64,000 nucleotides of DNA from Protula sp. h YS-2021 (Eukaryota > Annelida > Polychaeta > Sabellida > Serpulidae): assembly GCA_949752745.1 (NCBI GenBank), contig OX457029.1:11898359-11962358 (forward strand). Reading direction: 5' to 3'. Shown here piece by piece: positions 1-12,258 of this stretch. A program made the position numbers and the translations under genes. Each line of letters starts with the position of its first letter. The first letter of the stretch is position 1. Under the pieces are notes generated by a model, which was not told the origin of the DNA, ran no database searches, and was given only the letters and a program-made list of their open reading frames with translations.

Positions 1-104
1 GCGTGTGACAGAACAAACCTCTTATAACCGGTCAACAATATATTTCTGATTCATTTTTTAACAAAAGCATGTTAATGTTGCACCCTCCTTCTGCTCACCC
101 TTCT

Positions 105-187
105 AGCAACCATCCAACAACCATCTAGCAACCATCCACCAACCATCTAGCAACCATCCACCAACCGTCCAGCAACCATCCACCAAC
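105..187. repeat. Short CAACCATC minisatellite
   Basis: About seven head-to-tail degenerate units of 11-12 bp built on CAACCATCYA are visible. No coding potential is seen. The flanks (1-104 and 188-504) hold nothing I recognise apart from a poly-C run near 420. Confidence 0.8.
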
Positions 188-504
188 ATTCGCATGTTCT
201 TATTTAACCTGATTTTTATTTGAATTGACCTTCGCGCGATATTGATGACAGAGTGGAGTCATCTACGGACGCGCATACATGCGGGTTTGGAAAGTGAGGA
301 GAGGCTGACCTCGGTTTACGCGTACGTTAATATGATTGCAAATGGGTGACGTCACCAATTATGCGTACAAGGATGGTCGGAATGTTTACGTTCTTACTTT
401 GTAGATAAAGTGACATTTCCCCCCCCCCTGCCCACCGAATAAATTGCAAATTGTGTCCGAATATTCTAAGTACAAATTTCCATAGAAGTTAATGGATGCC
501 GTTG

Positions 505-745
505 CTGTTTAACAGCCAACCTCTTCAGCGGTTCGGACTGTTGTGCATAACACCTTTTTATTCCGCAGACCCACTGGGGATTCCGCAGAAAATACTACCC
601 ATAAAAGAGGGGAACCGTTTTGTAAATAGGTTCACCTACAAACCTGTACGGCTTTTCGATCTGTTGTGTATAATGCCTTTTTACAGGTCCACTGGGGGTT
701 CCGCGAAAATAAAACTCATTAAGGGGGCACCACATTTTAAAATAT
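505..745 (+). repeat. Dispersed repeat, copy 1
   Basis: This stretch carries an internal duplication: the motif around CTGTTGTGCATAAC followed by a CCACTGGGG segment occurs near 538-570 and again near 660-700. The same sequence reappears on the opposite strand at 5440-5645. A 93-codon open frame crosses it but simply follows the duplicated repeat, so I do not call a gene. This looks like a relic of an interspersed repeat of unknown class. Confidence 0.6.
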
Positions 746-1994
746 CCGTCCGCTCTGTGTTTATACATAACAGATAGATCCCATCATAGGTCAGGTTTTT
801 TGTAACAACGAATGGATGTTGTATGCAGTAAGAAAGAAGGCAAACAGAAGCAAAACAGAATGTTTATGTTACATCTGTTTTTCTACGCTAATGAAAGAAA
901 CGTCAGAAAACATCACAACAATAATATGTACACGGTGCAGTGTTGATGTCTGGGTGGGGGTGGGGTAATAGAAAAATGATGTGAAAAGAACAATCAGGTC
1001 ACAAGCTTTGCACGTCTGTCAACAGTCAGGGTTCAGTATTTTGGTTTAATGAGAAACAAATATTTGGACGTCACTGGCATTTCCGAATGCAATCAATCAT
1101 GACCCACAATCGATGATCATCTTAATAAAATTTTTTAGAAGAGAAATTCTTGTGTGAACCGAAAATTGCTTGATATTGGTCAATAATTAGACAGGCCGTT
1201 CTAAAGTTCTATTGTTAAAATTGATCAAACATTTCGGTCCTATTTCTGGCATTCTGCGAACGAGTTTATAGTGACATTAAATTCCTATAACAAAATCCCA
1301 ACACCTTGACCTAATAAATTCTCTGAACTAACAAACTACACCAAGCAAAGTGTCAGCATTTTTCACCTCGGGGCAGGTTTTTTAAAATACCAAGAGAGCG
1401 AGTAGAGTAAAAAATATTGACACAGCACAGGGAATTCTCTATTCGTCTTTGTTGAAGCAATTCATAAGCAGTTCCTTTGTTATTTCACGCAAGAAATGTT
1501 GACACAGTCTGTATGAAGTTTTTTCTTCTTCTTTGGTTAAGAAACACGTCTAAATGTCACAAAAAGGGTGCTTAAATGCGAGTATATTCAGACTTGTTCC
1601 AATGAAAGACAAATAAAGACATGGCCCTTGGAATAAATAACGTTCTTCTGGATTCTCGATTCAGTCAGCCAATAGAAACAGATCATTACCTTCGGGTTCG
1701 GGAGAAGAAAAAAATGGGTCAGACTGATTGAAAATGATTATACATTTACTATGCGCTAATGCAGACCACTTGGCGTGACTTGGCGATCAAGTCAGGAAAT
1801 ATGTACGAGGGCATAATGTTTCTCCCCTCCACACCCCCTGGACACGTTACGCACACTTTTAGATAAACTGTCTGGAATGAGCTTGCGCTAACAAGCGAGA
1901 AAGCTGAAAAATTTTCAGGGTGTAGTTATGGGTGGGGGAAGGGGGGAAAAGGGGAATGCAGGAGATGGGTTTCTGTGGCATTATTGCATGCTTG
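746..1994. other. Non-coding stretch, nothing recognised
   Basis: No reading frame of interest, RNA gene or clear repeat was seen. Base composition is AT-rich with scattered short purine runs. Confidence 0.5.
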
Positions 1995-2405
1995 GGCCAC
2001 ATCACAAATTGGATCAACCGGCAAATCGGATCACATCACTAATAGCATCAACCGATAAATATAACCACATCACAAATAGGATCAACCGATAAATATAACC
2101 ACATCACAAATAGGACCAATCGTCAAATATAACCACATCACAAATAGGATCAATAGTCAACTATAAGCACATCACGGATAGGATCAACCGATAAATATAA
2201 CCACATCACAAATAGGACCAGTCTTCAACTATAACCACATCACAAATAGGATCAACCGATAAATATAACCACACCACAAATAGGACCGATCGTCAATTAT
2301 AACCACATCACGGATAGGACCAGCCGGCAACTATAACCACATCACGGAGAGGACCAACCGGCAACTATAACCACATCACGGATAGGAACAGCCGGCAAAT
2401 CGAAC
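1995..2405. repeat. 34-bp minisatellite
   Basis: About 12 tandem units of 34 bp, each built on ATAACCACATCACAAATAGG followed by an ATCAACCGATAAAT-type half. Units diverge toward the right end, where CGGATAGG replaces AAATAGG. Non-coding. Confidence 0.9.
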
Positions 2406-2521
2406 CATCCTACACAGAGAACTACATTTTTATAGTCCCTCCATTAGGGAGAACAAAATAAATTGGATCAATCAGGATATCGGATCCATTTACGACAAGT
2501 GCCACGGGAATCTATCATACT

Positions 2522-2571
2522 TTGAAGAAGAAGAAGAAGAAGAAAAATAAGAAGAAGAAGAAGAAGAAGAA

Positions 2572-2607
<36 letters not shown>

Positions 2608-2626
2608 GGAGATGATGAAGAAGATG

Positions 2627-2659
<33 letters not shown>

Positions 2660-2670
2660 AAGAAGAAGAA

Positions 2671-2709
<39 letters not shown>

Positions 2710-2772
2710 AATGATGATGATGATGATGATGACGATGGTGATGATGATGAAGAAGAAGAAGAAAAAAATTCA
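2522..2772. repeat. (GAA)n/(GAT)n compound triplet repeat
   Basis: Alternating blocks of GAA/AAG and GAT/ATG triplets, about 250 bp in total. The open frames across it (poly-Lys/Met, poly-His/Leu) are artefacts of the triplet period. The strong purine/pyrimidine strand bias could support triplex (H-DNA) formation. Confidence 0.95.
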
Positions 2773-3099
2773 CCATTTTACCTATCCTTAAAAAAAGAAT
2801 CAATCATTGCTCTAGATCTTTCACGTGATCAAAAACCCTTTCAAACTTTTCTTAGAAGCGAGGCCTATGACGTCACAGGAAGAATATGAGGCAGGTAAAC
2901 GGGCATCTGGTGAAATTTGAGGCCATCGCATGATAGCAATGAGCTATTGTTAAGTTTATACGACGACTTCTTGGAATTCCATTCTTTGCAAACTGTTATA
3001 ATATTTGAGAAGAGAATCCATGAACCAAACAATACAAATCAATCTCTTTAAAAAACAAAGAAGGAAAACGAGGAAAGACAATCTCAAAATAAACTTTCC

Positions 3100-3456
3100 T
3101 TTAATAATAATAAATAATTGTGGGTTTTTTATATAGCGACTTTTCAGTTGAAGCAACTGCTCAAGCCGCTTTACATCAAGTTTCGAGCATACATTAAAGT
3201 CACATTTATTTTAACCCAAGATTACTATTATTTCGACGTGCTCATACAGTGTTTCTTATAGCCCGCATCTGATGAGTTGGCGCTTTACGATATTCCTAAG
3301 CAGAAAGGCAGAAAGCTAAGCACATCCATATCCCTGGGGGGTGTAACTGATGTTGTCATTCCTAGCCATGAGCGGGACTCGAACCCACGACCTACAGCAA
3401 CACAAGGTTTGGCTGTAACAGCGGCTTTAACCACTCGGCCACAACGTCCCCCAGCG
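3100..3456 (-). mobile_element. tRNA-Ser-derived SINE
   Basis: Read on the minus strand, the head at about 3456-3365 has a pol III A box (TGGCCGAGTGG) and a perfect B-box match (GGTTCGAGTCC), spaced with a long variable arm as in tRNA-Ser/Leu. The acceptor ends do not pair, so this is not a functional tRNA. The body runs about 250 bp to a 3' tail with AAGCGGCTTGAGC and a GTCGCTATATAA segment, followed by an ATT-rich simple repeat (3100-3120), as in many animal SINEs with LINE-related tails. Family assignment is inferred. Confidence 0.7.
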
Positions 3457-3639
3457 TGAAAACATTAGATCTATTATGGTGTGAAGAACTTCTTTTAAAT
3501 ATAATTGCAATTAGACTTTCGTATACTTTGCTATTTGCTTTGTGCCCGATATTCGATGTTGATGTGGTAGAATTTCGACTTAAAAAATTAAAAGAATTAA
3601 ATTTGTGATCTGTATAAATCAATTTTAGAGATTATTAAA

Positions 3640-3865
3640 TCATTTTTGATATCAATAAATATTTCTTGATATCTCTATATTTATTTATATCAAGAATTAT
3701 TTTTTTTTGAGACCAAGAATACATTTAGAGATATCAAAAATATAATTAAAGAGAGCAAAAATTAATTCTTGATATCAAAATATCGATTTTTTCGATCAAA
3801 AATTGATTCTTTATATCAAAAAATCATTTTTTGAGATAAAAAATTAATTCTTGATATCAATCATT
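3640..3865. repeat. AT-rich array of TTGATATCAA palindromes
   Basis: At least six occurrences of CTTGATATCAA- or GAGATATCAAA-like motifs on both strands, separated by A/T runs. The region is self-complementary and could form cruciforms. No gene. Confidence 0.6.
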
Positions 3866-5439
3866 CCCTAACAAGTGTTAAAATGGCATTTGATAGACAT
3901 CTACATTGATTGATTGATATCTTTAATTATATTTTGTTATAAAAAATAATCATTAAACGTTAAAACGCCATTCCATAGAGTTCTTATTAATTCGTGAAAA
4001 GCTAGGTTATTTTCATGAACCTGGTCTAAAAGTAAGTCAACTGAAATATTTATGATAATATGTTGATGGCGATTAAATAAGAATTGATGTAGGAGGTGTG
4101 CAAAACAAGTAAAGGAATTAGAGATATTTAGAGATTTCTCCAGGTAGCAAAAAAAAAAAAAAAAATGGCAAAAAAGGGATCTCAAGAACAAGAGCACATA
4201 TCTCTTATTCAAATAAATACTAAAAAATGAAATATGAAATTACAGATACATGTTTATCTAATGAATAAAATAAATCAGACATTTCTCTCAATCGGCTGAA
4301 GATACATTCGTATTATTTGAGGGAGAGCAAGGAGGTGAGTGCACCGAACAGTTTTCATCTGGTACTCAACGTTCATCTTTCAGTTACTGCAGAAGATTGT
4401 TTTGACGGGGGTGGTTGGAGGATGGGGGGGGGGGGGGGGGAGGGGCGGGGGAGAGGATCGGAAAGGTGGGTGTGAGAAAAGGTTGAAGTTCAACCCATAT
4501 AATTGAGTAAATGATATTTACCTTTTGAAAATAGTCTCGAGGTAGGAAAGATCTACGCGAAAACAACATCCCAGGAATAACCTTTTGCAGCGTCCATTAA
4601 TTTCTACCAAAGTTACAGAAATTTTGCACAACAAAATCACCTCGTTATTTGCACACTGTCTATCTATCTATGGCAACAAATAATTTTCCGCTTTTAAGTT
4701 GAAGTGTAATATCCAACCGCCAATATTGTTCAATAGGCCAAGTATTCCGATTAATACAAAACACGGGATGTTCTGGCGCAACCACTTGCTGTGCGTAAAT
4801 AAGAGTAATTACAGTAACCGTTCTGTTTCAGTTATTTCGCGCTTTTCGTATTTTTAGCCCTTCAGCCCCCCCCCCCCCCCCCAATCTTATATATGCATAT
4901 TCCTGCTAATTAAGAAATATAACTAGACAATCCAAAATAAAATGGTTTAATTCTTTTTTTACAAGTGGGAGTTCAGACATAGTGCAGGAGTACTTAGGAG
5001 ATCCCTCCTGTAATTAATGACCATGTAAAGTGTTCATATTAATTATCGTTGTCATCTAAAAAGTCGACCTTACGTCGAGTTCACTGCTTGAGAACCGGTT
5101 TTAAGCTTAATTGGAAAGCCTGTTATTTGTCATACACAACTAGGCGTAAGCGAAGGCAGTGTGGCATCGCGCGATCGAGGAAGAATAGGCATAACTGAAA
5201 ATAAAAGAAGACAGCCTTTGCTAATTACTCAGTGAAACGGCATCCCTTCTTCTATGCCCAAACCTCCCCGCCCACCCACCATCACCAAGAATTGTGCATA
5301 ACTGAAGCTGATTTTGCATCCAGGCGTCGCTCCTGTAAAACCAACACAAGCATGTCGCCATGCCCAACGTAACTAGCGTCGTTGTTATAAAATAGCTCAC
5401 CTCTGAAGAGATCTATCAGTTTTGTATAGACATGATGGA
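3866..5439. other. Non-coding stretch with homopolymer runs
   Basis: Contains an A run (about 4149-4164), a poly-G run (4425-4440) and a poly-C run (4867-4882). No gene or mobile element was recognised. Confidence 0.5.
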
Positions 5440-5645
5440 TATTTTAAAAAGTAGTTCCGCTCTTTTATGAGTATTTTTTTTCGAGGAATCACAGTTTGTG
5501 GGCGAAGTTTAAAACTATCATACACAACAGACCAACCCGTACAGGTTGGTTGATGAACATATCTTAAAAACTAGTTCCTCTCTTTTATGAGTACTATTTC
5601 AGTGGGTCTGCGGAGCAAAAAGAGGTTGGCTGTTAGACTACAACG
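5440..5645 (-). repeat. Dispersed repeat, copy 2 (inverted)
   Basis: The reverse complement matches 505-745: shared blocks include AACAGCCAACCTCTT, TCCGCAGACCCACTG and the CATAAAAGAG segment, which occurs twice in this copy. The two copies are inverted and about 4.7 kb apart. Confidence 0.6.
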
Positions 5646-6068
5646 GTTTGGCGCATACAAATAAAACACTAATCATTTATGAAATGTACAGTGTGGCCGC
5701 TGGCACATGTGAGAGGCTTGTGCAAATGCTGCTGCAGCCCTTACGCGTTTTTTATGGTGATAAACAATTGATATTTTTCGCTTCTTGATCATGATCAAAT
5801 ATTTTTCGTTTGATCATGAAAACGAAAACAAAGGCGAAAGCAAAAAGTGAGGTGAACAACTTCAGACCAAAAACCACATACGTGCGAAATTTGGTGGTCG
5901 CAGGACAAGCATGGCGAGACCAGTAGCAAGGATAAATTGACAGACCAGTGAAAAATGGTTCCAGTGTGCCAGTTTCTCGGCAATCGTTATTAAAAATAAA
6001 GACCTGCGACTCAAGCCATTATCACGAATAAAGAAATGAGGAATAAAACAAAGGAAGCATACATAATG

Positions 6069-6092
6069 GCTTTGTTATTATTATTATTATTA

Positions 6093-6124
<32 letters not shown>

Positions 6125-6127
6125 GTT
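6069..6127. repeat. (TTA)n microsatellite
   Basis: About 19 TTA triplets interrupted by two TTG triplets. Possibly the tail of an older SINE or LINE copy, but no head was found nearby. From 6130 to 7175 I see only A-rich runs near 7095-7135. Confidence 0.9.
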
Positions 6128-7175
6128 ATGTTGACATTTATTATACTCTTAATACATTCAAGAGTAAAACTGTATATTCAAAGAAAAGCATCGTGAGGGC
6201 AAAGCAACACCTTACAGGGTCACGCCCGGGATTTCTGAGCATCAGAGTTAAAAGAAATTCTGCATGTGGCACCCCTTTTTTTTTGGTTAGCAAAATGCTA
6301 ACGTCATTTCAGATGTTTAGGTGTAATAATAGGATATAATCAATAAAGTAATAAATTAATATTCTACCGTTTCGTATGTGTGAGAAAAAAGGAAGAAAAA
6401 GAAAGTATACAGATCTGTAAACTGTGCAGTGAATGCTGAAGACAAGTTTCAAATGAATTAAGTATTTTTTGTAACTAGACCGACATCATAATTGAGTACG
6501 AAAACATACACTTTACAATTTGGTTGTATGTGGCCATTCGCGGAAAAACTGTCACTAAGGTTTCATATATAAAACTTCAAAGTATTTGCTGATTTAATGT
6601 ACACTAGCGCCAGTATTCAGTGACGTACGTCAAGCACATGCTCACAATAAATTTCAGCTTGAGTTTGAGCCGCATTATTGAATGGGATCGGAGAGAACAT
6701 TCCGGAACTAAGACCACTTTTGAGCAGACACAAAAAAGTGGTCTTATCTCCGGCGTCCTGGTATATATCTTAATTTTTTTAAAATTCGCACTGTAAATAA
6801 AGTTCACGTTTGAAAAATGCTTTCAGAAATTACGAAATCGTAAATTTCTGAAAATGCATTTCATTGTATTACAGACTATTCGCATATTTTATGCTTAGGC
6901 TAAGCAGCATTTATCAGGCGTGGGGGTGGGGGTGGCGATTAGGTGTGAGCGTTGCAAGTCCCTCCCAATGTCCCTCCACTCCTCCAGATCCGTCAGAGAG
7001 AGGCTAACGGCTAACTGCTGTTATAGCCCTTCCTCCCTCCGCTGATTAATGATATCTCAATGCGTCGCGGGTCAGATACCCCCTGCCCCCTCAAAAAAAA
7101 AAAAAAAGAACAAAAACAAAAAAAAAAAAAAGAAAAAAAGCTAAAAAGGAAAAGTCAAGCACAGTGAACATCAGC

Positions 7176-8652
7176 GGGTGTAGGAAAAAATGGTAACGCA
7201 CAAAATGGCAACGGAAACAATGGCAATGGAAAAAATGGCACATGGAAAAAACAGGACAAAGAAAAAATGGCACAGTACAAAAACGAAAAAAAATGGCACC
7301 GCCTTTTTTTTTGTCTAACTTGCAACTGCTGCAAACTTCTTACATTACTCCAGAGTTCAATCAAGTTCAATAACAACAAGGCATGTGTCTTGCAGTCCCA
7401 CTCCAGAAAAGTCCTTTCTGTGTCCCTGCCTGTCTGAAAGTACGACACTGGTCTTAATCCTAATCCTCATGTACATTGTTTTAAGGTCAATTTGAGTGTT
7501 TGCAGCTAAACCCTGTTTATATAAAAAATTACTCCGTCTGCGATTAGTGGAAACCTGATGCTTCAGATGCTCTATATATGGCCGGATTTTTATTTAAAAA
7601 TCATCAAAATGGAAATGATAACCAGCAATGAAGGTGGTCAGAAGCTGTGTCTGAATAGCTTTATGTACGCCAAGCAGAGAACTCGGACTTAAGCAACTGT
7701 ACAAAGAATCAGAAGTCAACTTTTTGTGGTATGATGGATTCCCCTGCGTTGTTGCCCATTGCTGATCTCGACGAAGGAATCGCGCATCTCCGTGCCAGCA
7801 CACCAGAGGACGCCAGTCCACTTCTGGATTACTTTGTGGACACATACTGTTTTGGAGCATACCGACGAATCCAGCTCCTCGGAAATGATGGACAAGACAT
7901 GATTACGCTGAGCCGTCTACCAGTACTTTTTCCAACAGAAATGTGGAACGTTCACAAAGTTACCTTGAACGGCGAAAACGCGAACAAATACACGTAATCT
8001 GTGCGAGGCCTGGAACCTCAGAATCAAACACCTGGCTGGCATTCACCACCCGTCCGTCTGGAAACTGATCCACTGGCTTAAAGCCGACGCCACCCAATCA
8101 GCGCTGTGTTGCTGAATGCCGAGCGTGTGAACCTCCAAGAAAGCGCGTAAAACGGGTTTGTGTACAACTACAGGCGCGACTTCTACAGTTGTGTTGGGAC
8201 CGACAGCAGGGCACAAAGACCGTAGAACAGTTTCTTCAAGATGCAGATCACAACATTTGATGGAAGCCGTGTAGAAATCAGCCTGAGTTGGAATAGTGTG
8301 GTGATTCGAAAAAAACAGTTTTCATAGTGACTCTGGTGTCTGGCTTGATTTCGGGAAACGCAGATCTTAAGTATTTCAGACTTTTGCTGGTTTTCATTAA
8401 ATGTACTTTTTTGAATGTGAATTAATTTTGTGACTTTTGTAGTGAAATCGATCTGCAAGTAAACACGGTCAAAACTTATTTTATTATTCCGTTTTCCGTT
8501 TTTAATATAAATAAAAAAATTAAATTTTGATGTTGCCATTTCTTCCGATTTTGCACTGTGCCATTTTTTCTATGTGACATTTTTTCCATGTGCCATTTTT
8601 CCATTGCCATTCTTTCCGTTGCCACTTTTCCGTTGCTATTTTTTCCGTACCC
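7176..8652 (+). mobile_element. Mutator-like element (MULE), decayed
   Basis: Seen directly: the first ~125 bp (from GGGTGTAGGAAAAAATGG) match the reverse complement of the last ~120 bp (ending in ATTTTTTCCGTACCC), both sharing AATGGCAATGGAAAAA and TGGCACATGGAAAAAA blocks. A 9-bp direct repeat AACATCAGC flanks the element at 7167-7175 and 8654-8662; one extra T sits at 8653, and the repeat can be read as 10 bp. Long terminal inverted repeats and 8-11-bp target duplications are typical of Mutator elements. The interior carries a broken transposase gene that agrees with this class. The element is about 1.48 kb, too short for an intact autonomous copy. Confidence 0.85.
7609..8107 (+). pseudogene. 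FLYWCH/MULE transposase remnant
   Basis: The first part (7609-7688) reads like the start of a FLYWCH zinc-finger domain (EGGQKLCLNSFMYAKQ) and ends at a stop. A second block (7731 to about 7970) resembles the C-terminal segment of MULE transposase-like proteins of invertebrates, with LLDYFVDTY and LFPTEMWNV. A frameshift near 7970 is needed to continue into the CEAWNLR...HPSVWKLI segment, which ends at a stop at 8111. The catalytic DDE core between the zinc finger and the tail is missing. Family resemblance is from memory of conserved motifs, not from a search. The gene is dead; it lies inside the TIR element at 7176-8652. Confidence 0.7.
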
Positions 8653-9299
8653 TAACATCAGCGAATTAATCAGGTCCACACGGAACAACAACAAAAGCGA
8701 CATCCCGGCATTCAGCTCATTTGCATACCGCGACCACAAACGGAGATGAGCAAGTGGACCGTACACGTATGATTTACAGCAAAACCAATTCATCAGACAA
8801 ATATACCGGCTTAAATACTCCCCATCGGGCAGGGGAGAGGGAGATGTATTGCTTGATTCATCTGTCTGTTCGTCTGCCTCGTACAACGTTTAGCTCTTTC
8901 GAGCTAACCCGCATGGAATCACTCTTTTAATTAGACTTAGAGCTTTGTATTTTGGGTTTGCTTGTAGATTGAAAATAGAACGAAATTTCCCTGGTGAAAT
9001 TCATTCTCAGGTGCCATTTTTAACATTTAGTTAACTAAATATAACACTGAAAATACCCCTAGTAGCATTTAGGCCCAAAGTTTAATAAATTAGTTTTTTG
9101 TTTACTTTTTTAGCAATAAAAAGTATAGTGGTTAGTGTTTATCAGTAAGGGGAAATTTCAAAAGCTTGCCATAGGCATGATTCAGCTACTACATTTTAGT
9201 CAATACATTTTGCCACATTTGACATGGATTTTTTCATTTAGTCATTTATTATGGGCTGGTATGATTGCCGTTGCAGACCTGCCAAAAAAAAAAAAAAAA

Positions 9300-9860
9300 A
9301 AATGCCGAAATGCAAAAACTTCTAATTGGCCAAATTTTGGAAATTGTAAGTTCCAAAATTTGGCGAAATATCGACTTCATGATTATTAGTCCTGCGCACT
9401 ACGGACTTCACCAAGACGATTTCCACAACTTTTTGTGCAATTTGACCGTTTTTGCAAATATTTTCGCATTAATCGCCAAATAAAGTGCAAGCCTAATGCA
9501 GGAATTTGAGTGGAACATTTTTGTCAAAATCCAACGCCATCAGTCCGGATTTGTAGGAAGAGAAGCATTTTTTTGTTTTCCTACATTTGGCCAATATCAT
9601 GGCCAATTTTGGCCAAATTCCACGATTATTCAGGTAACATTCCTGCCAAATTTCAAAACAATCAGACAAAGATTTGTAGGAAGAATAGCATTTTGAAAAA
9701 TTGTTTACACACTATTAAACAAAGAGACTTATGTCAGAAACTTTTAGACAGACGTCGATTTGAACTCCATGTTCGAACTCTTGATTAATATCTATGCACA
9801 ATTAGTCAAAATGGTCAATTTGTAATTTGTTAAATTGACCAGTTTGGTAAACTTTTGGAT
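9300..9860. repeat. Degenerate local repeats (TTTGGCCAA-rich)
   Basis: TTTGGCCAA-like motifs recur, and a segment ending in TTTGTAGGAAGA occurs at about 9549-9562 and 9671-9684. Open frames of 60-90 codons here have no recognisable content. Class unknown. Confidence 0.4.
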
Positions 9861-10374
9861 AACTCTTCTCTGAAAACGCGGAAAATGCATCTTAGATCCG
9901 AGAAAGATTATTCTTATGCTATATATACTTTTTTCTTTTCCCAAAATTATGCGGTGTCTATTGCATTTGACAGGATTTTTGTGTTGTTATTGCTGCTATT
10001 GTTTTATCAACGCTGTATCAACTACAGCGCAGCTCTTCACAATGTCCTTTGACGTTCTTCGTTACTATTTAAAAAAAAGGAATTTAATTCCTTGAAGTTA
10101 TTTCGCCACTGCTTACGTCATAATGATATGCTAATTATTCCCTAGGCTCGATACAGGATGTCAATTAGCTTGTAGTTCGGTGACGTTGTGTTAATTGTTG
10201 ACTTTATAAAACCAGCAGCTTTTATATCATAACTTTAACTTTTTTTTTTTTTTTTTTACAAAACTTGTGTCTCTAGAAAAAGCTCCTATCTCTTAGCTTT
10301 TTACGTGGTTACAAAAAAACGCACAACGTGAAATAAATTTAGAATTACGTACAGAAATGAAAAAAAGCTGAGCT

Positions 10375-10795
10375 GAACTTGAAACGTCTTAATTTAAAAC
10401 ATCTGAACTTGAAAATATGAACTTGAAAATCTGAACTTTAACCATCTGAACTTGAACTTGAGATTCAAACAGTCACGATTAATCGAGCCTGAAATATCAG
10501 GCATTACTTCATGTAACATACCAGATTTAAGAAGTTATCCATGTAACACCTGACTTTTAATATATCCGCATGTAACATCTGAACTTTAATATCTCCGCAT
10601 GTAACATCTGAACTTTAATATCTCCGCATGTAACATCTGAACTTTATGTATCGGTGCATGCAACACCTGAGCCTTAAGTACCTGCGTATGTAACACCTGA
10701 GCTTTAAGTACCTGCGTATGTAACACCTGAGCTTTAAGTATCTGCATATGTAACGCATACACTTTAAGTATCTGCGCATGTAACATCAGGTCTTG
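10375..10795. repeat. 29-30-bp minisatellite with CATGTAACA core
   Basis: An initial run of GAACTTGAAAATCT-like short units (10375-10460) is followed by about ten 29-30-bp units from about 10503, each with a CATGTAACAYCTGA core. Units near 10567, 10596 and 10625 are nearly identical; the later ones drift. Confidence 0.85.
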
Positions 10796-11283
10796 AAGCC
10801 ATAAGTGAAGAAATGAATATAGGATAAGATGAGCGGAACAATAACACTTAGTTAACACAAAATCCACAGACAAAAACAGAATCTATCGATATGATCAAAT
10901 CTAAATTAAAACCACGTCCAAATGAAGTCCACTTCTAAATTATGGACCGCTTCTAAATTTTAAGTTGTCACTCATTAGAATTACAATATTAACACCAAAA
11001 TTTGAATACTCCTAAAGCAAATCCCTTTTGGATCGCTCAAGCTGGTGTTGAATTTAGAAGTCCCAGACATGCTTATCCGCTTATCATATTATAAATATGA
11101 GCCATGGAAACTATAAATATATGAAACAATCAATTTCTTACTTTTGCCAAAACAAAAACATAACATCAAGTAATTCATGACGAAATAAAAGACCACGTTG
11201 CCTTTGAAATTAATTAATACAATTCTAAGTTTGTACAATTGTCTCATCCTGCTCTGTAAAGCACCATGAGGTATCTCTCTGGT

Positions 11284-11964
11284 ACAATATGGTTAGGTTA
11301 TAACATGAGACAATATGGTTAGGTTATAACATGAGACAATATGGTTAGGTTATAACATGAGACAATATGGTTAGGTTATAACATGAGACAATATGGTTAG
11401 GTTATAACATGAGACAATATGGTTAGGTTATAACATGAGACAATATGGTTAGGTTATAACATGAGACAATATGGTTAGGTTATAACATGAGACAATATGG
11501 TTAGGTTATAACATGAGACAATATGGTTAGGTTATAACATGAGACAATATGGTTAGGTTATAACATGAGACAATATGGTTAGGTTATAACATGAGACAAT
11601 ATGGTTAGGTTATAACATGAGACAATATGGTTAGGTTATAACATGAGACAATATGGTTAGGTTATAACATGAGACAATATGGTTAGGTTATAACATGAGA
11701 CAATATGGTTAAGTTATAACATGAGACAATATGGTTAGGTTATAACATGAGACAATATGGTTAGGTTATAACATGAGACAATATGGTTAGGTTATAACAT
11801 GAGACAATATGGTTAGGTTATAACATGAGACAATATGGTTAGGTTATAACATGAGACAATATGGTTAGGTTATAACATGAGACAATATGGTTAGGTTATA
11901 ACATGAGACAATATGGTTAGGTTATAACATGAGACAATATGGTTAGGTTATAACATGAGACAAT
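11284..11964. repeat. 26-bp minisatellite, 26 nearly perfect copies
   Basis: Exactly 26 full units of 26 bp (11284-11959) plus five bases. Each contains GGTTAGGTTA. Copies are essentially identical; one unit near 11711 has GTTAAGTTA instead. Such homogeneity suggests recent expansion or gene conversion. It lies in the intron just downstream (minus-strand sense) of phosphodiesterase exon 2. The TTAGG steps resemble arthropod telomere repeats but are not tandem TTAGG, so I do not call it telomeric. Confidence 0.97.
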
Positions 11965-12258
11965 GCAGCACTGGGCTTACGGCCGATGCCGAGTTTAACT
12001 AGATGCTGTCAGAGAGCAACAGGATCCCCCCCCAAGAAACTCACAAGCTGGACGTGGCAAATCTTGACTCTAACCACTGTAGTTAATAGTGAAGTGGACT
12101 CCACAAGGTACTTACCATCAAAAGGGACAGACAGACTGACAAAGGTATATCCCTCCATTTCACGGGGGATAACAACAGCTCTTTTCCAAAGGAAGACAGA
12201 TTTGTGTTCTATAAAAAGACCACATTGTTTGGTAAATAGAAACAGGTTTTTGGCTTAC

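Noticed and set aside
2468..2803. Poly-His/poly-Leu and poly-Met/poly-Lys proteins
   Set aside because: They are readings of GAA/GAT triplet repeats.
3365..3456. Functional tRNA-Ser gene
   Set aside because: A and B boxes are good, but the acceptor arms do not pair and a SINE body and tail follow.
8476..8886. 136-codon minus-strand gene
   Set aside because: It spans the right TIR of the Mutator-like element and unrelated flank; no motif.
11284..11964. CRISPR-like array of 26-bp repeats
   Set aside because: The units are contiguous with no spacers and the genome is eukaryotic; it is a minisatellite.
11284..11964. Internal telomere repeat (TTAGG)
   Set aside because: Each 26-bp unit holds only GGTTAGGTTA; there is no run of tandem TTAGG or TTAGGG.
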